Under the pieces are notes generated by a model. It had not been told where the DNA came from, searched no databases, and saw nothing but the letters and a program-made list of their open reading frames with translations. Of a DNA stretch of 64,000 nucleotides, positions 61,031 through 64,000 are shown piece after piece. The translations under genes were made by a program, and so were the position numbers. Numbering within the stretch: the stretch's first letter is position 1; each line of letters begins with the position of its first letter. This DNA is from Oreochromis niloticus (lineage: Eukaryota; Chordata; Actinopteri; Cichliformes; Cichlidae), in NCBI RefSeq assembly GCF_001858045.2, contig NC_031982.2, forward strand, positions 28,352,783 through 28,416,782, in the 5' to 3' direction.

Positions 61031-62015
61031 TTAGCTTGTAGCTGATTTACATGCTAAAATAAATAAATAAATGTATAAAATGAAAGTAAATAAAAGCTAT
61101 ATACAAAAAAATGAAAAATATGCTAAACTTAGAATAGTAAAAAATATTTATATTCTGTATGACTGAGGTTTTTAGATTATTACATTTTAAATTGATTTTA
61201 TCAGTCTTATTTATTTAGTTTTTATTAATTTATTTAGTTTTATTTATTTAGTTTTACTCACTGAACTCCTTTTATTCGAATCCATATTTTTCCTACTTTT
61301 TTTTTAAATTATTGAACTATTTTGCTAATGCATTCATGTATTTTATTGAGCTATGCTATTCTTACTATTTTATTTTTAATTTTTTGTAAAGGAACGTCTG
61401 TAATACATAAACAATGATTTCAACAGGTCTCTTGAGTTTCTTTTTAGAGTTGTTTTCATACATTCTGAATATCTTTGAATACAGAGAACATAAAACAAAA
61501 AAAAAAAAACATGGGATTTTTCTCCCTTTTTTTCTTTGATACCAGACACCTTTTCAGAGACAGATATGGTATTCAAAAAAAAAAAATAAATAAAATAAAA
61601 AAAAAATCATGAAATGAAGCAATAGCAACCCTCATGCAGCAGGAAAAAAAATGGTCAAACATGTTTATCTCTCTTATATTCTGTCCCCCCCATTTTTCTC
61701 TTACATTACTGTAAAAGCAGGGCTGTTTAATCACGCATACTGTATGCATTAATTGTATTACTTTAACTTATATTACAATATAGTACTTCAATTATTTTTG
61801 CATTAAGCGAGATAAAACATTTAAATGCTTGATAATTTCATAATGTAAACAAATAAAATAAGAACACTACCCACTACTATACCTACAGTCTTGCTGTTAT
61901 GCCTGTAAACAAAACCATCCACACTCCTCATTGGAGCGTCATCTTGTCATTTTTAATGTCATGATGTAAGTTTCCACTGCATCAAATCTTCAGCAAATAC
62001 ACAATGACACTTAAC
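61031..62015. other. intergenic, very AT-rich
   Basis: Repeated TTTATTTAGTTT-type low-complexity sequence near 61200-61260 and several A runs. No gene seen. Confidence 0.55.
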
Positions 62016-62039
62016 AATGTGGGTAAATTTTTTTAGGGG

Positions 62040-63141
62040 TTTATTCAATAAATAATTCCAGAAAGCAGAATCGCAATTGTGAATGTGATGGAGAAATCAA
62101 AAAAGGCACTTAAACATCGATAACAGGCGTAGCCTTTCAAAAGTTCTCTTGTTAATCCTCTTTTTTTCATCATCCCCATTTCTTTTTAATTAAGCACGTT
62201 TGATCGAGGCACCTCTGAAAGAGTTAGGTGTAGTAACTCAGACGTAAACCAGGACACTTGTCCACCATTCACATTGTACAAATAAAAACAATATAAGCAA
62301 ATTTAGTCAGCAAATAAGGCAGAATTGTGTGTATTTGGCATTGCTGAGAAGAATAAAAGGACCTGAGTTGGCTTTAAATTAAGCAAGTAAAACCTGGAGC
62401 TGAACAGTAAGACTACTGTACACCGCTGCCCTTCATCAGGCAAGGCAACCCAAGAAAAACTTTTCTCCACAAAGACACATTTAATAAAAATGATTGTTCA
62501 GATGGATTAGGTCACTTTGAAAACAAACATACCATCACCTCCAGCTCTGTTCTGTGAATACATGTATGGCTTTACACAGAACACAAAAAGAAAAAAAAGA
62601 AAAAAAAAAAGAAAAAAAAAAAACCTAAACAAAAAACCACTTCCTGTACACACCCCGCTGCTGCCAAACCCGGCACTACATCTGAAGGGCTCGATCCAAA
62701 GAGACGCCCACTCATTGAAAATGATTAAAGACACAGTAAAACTTTTGTATGCCTGTTTCTGAAACACTGATTGCCTCCTACTCTGCACTCTATGCATGCA
62801 CGATAATTTGGAAAGAAACCCTTCCTTTTACTGTCCATTATCAACATTCATTTCAAACCCTCATTGAAACACTGATGGCTTCTATTTAAAAAAAAAAAAA
62901 AAAAAAAAAAAATCTCTCAACAAAACCAAAACGTAAAAACCACACGTTTATACATACTGTACAAATTACAGATGATGCATAGAAGATCAAAAGTTAATAG
63001 AACAGAGCCGCAAAATGCAATGCTATTATTTGGTGGCTACAACAACAAACAAACAGACAAACAAAAACAGTGAGCATTATAAAACCCGCCCCTCCCATTT
63101 TCTTTTCCATACAGTGTTGTCACGAGGTAGGCAAAGCTCCA
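62040..63141 (-). other. itgb1: itgb1 3' UTR with polyadenylation signal
   Basis: Sequence after the itgb1 stop on the minus strand. An AATAAA hexamer on the minus strand at 62040-62045 would give a 3' UTR of about 1.1 kb, similar to the size in mammals. An ATTAAA variant lies near 62185. It contains long A/T runs (62583-62622, 62887-62911) that are T-rich in the transcript. Confidence 0.55.

Positions 63142-64000
<859 letters not shown>

Overview
This window is vertebrate nuclear DNA, almost certainly from a ray-finned (teleost) fish. Three protein-coding genes can be read from spliced exons with GT/AG borders. The background holds Tc1/mariner, hAT-like, Harbinger-like and non-LTR elements of types common in teleosts. 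A cichlid-like percomorph is my guess from the repeat families, but species cannot be fixed from the sequence alone.

Layout. (1) 1-8812, + strand: the last eight exons of an arylsulfatase I-type gene (arsi-like); its 5' exons lie upstream of the window. It has many introns and carries a Lys/Pro/Ser-rich insertion of about 180 residues. (2) About 8.8-26 kb: a gene-poor interval with a TIR-bounded element (9036-10057), the 3' end of an L2-type LINE (12170-12915), an intact Tc1/mariner transposon with DD37E spacing (17421-18983) inserted in an older repeat, a LINE 3' relic (21340-21700) and an hAT-like MITE (24520-24948). (3) 28329-52487, - strand: the complete 14-exon coding sequence of epc1, an enhancer of polycomb homologue and NuA4/TIP60 scaffold, 834 codons plus stop. 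Its 3' UTR runs toward about 26.1 kb and its CpG-rich promoter lies near 52.5-52.85 kb. (4) 53-61 kb: an intergenic stretch with a nested pile (a LINE reverse transcriptase relic split by a Harbinger-like MITE and by a ~1 kb hAT element with an 8-bp target duplication), then a CCAAT/CpG promoter-like block at 60.6-61.0 kb with a strong minus-strand splice donor. (5) 63142-63207, - strand: the last coding exon of itgb1 (integrin beta-1 tail with NPIY and NPKY motifs), with a 3' UTR down to about 62.0 kb.

The epc1-itgb1 order matches the human 10p11.22 neighbourhood. The arsi-like gene on the other side does not (human ARSI is on 5q). arsi-like and epc1 are convergent (tail to tail); epc1 and itgb1 are in tandem on the minus strand. 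The genes do not form a pathway: a secreted/ER sulfatase, a chromatin scaffold and an adhesion receptor.

The observations most worth checking are the lysine-rich insertion and intron-rich structure of the arsi-like gene, the intact DD37E transposon with doubled inverted repeats, a 23-bp-stem hairpin in an arsi intron, the nested transposons at 54.8-57.2 kb, and a possible alternative first exon for epc1 at 60.57 kb whose phase fits epc1 exon 2. No convincing wholly new system was found.
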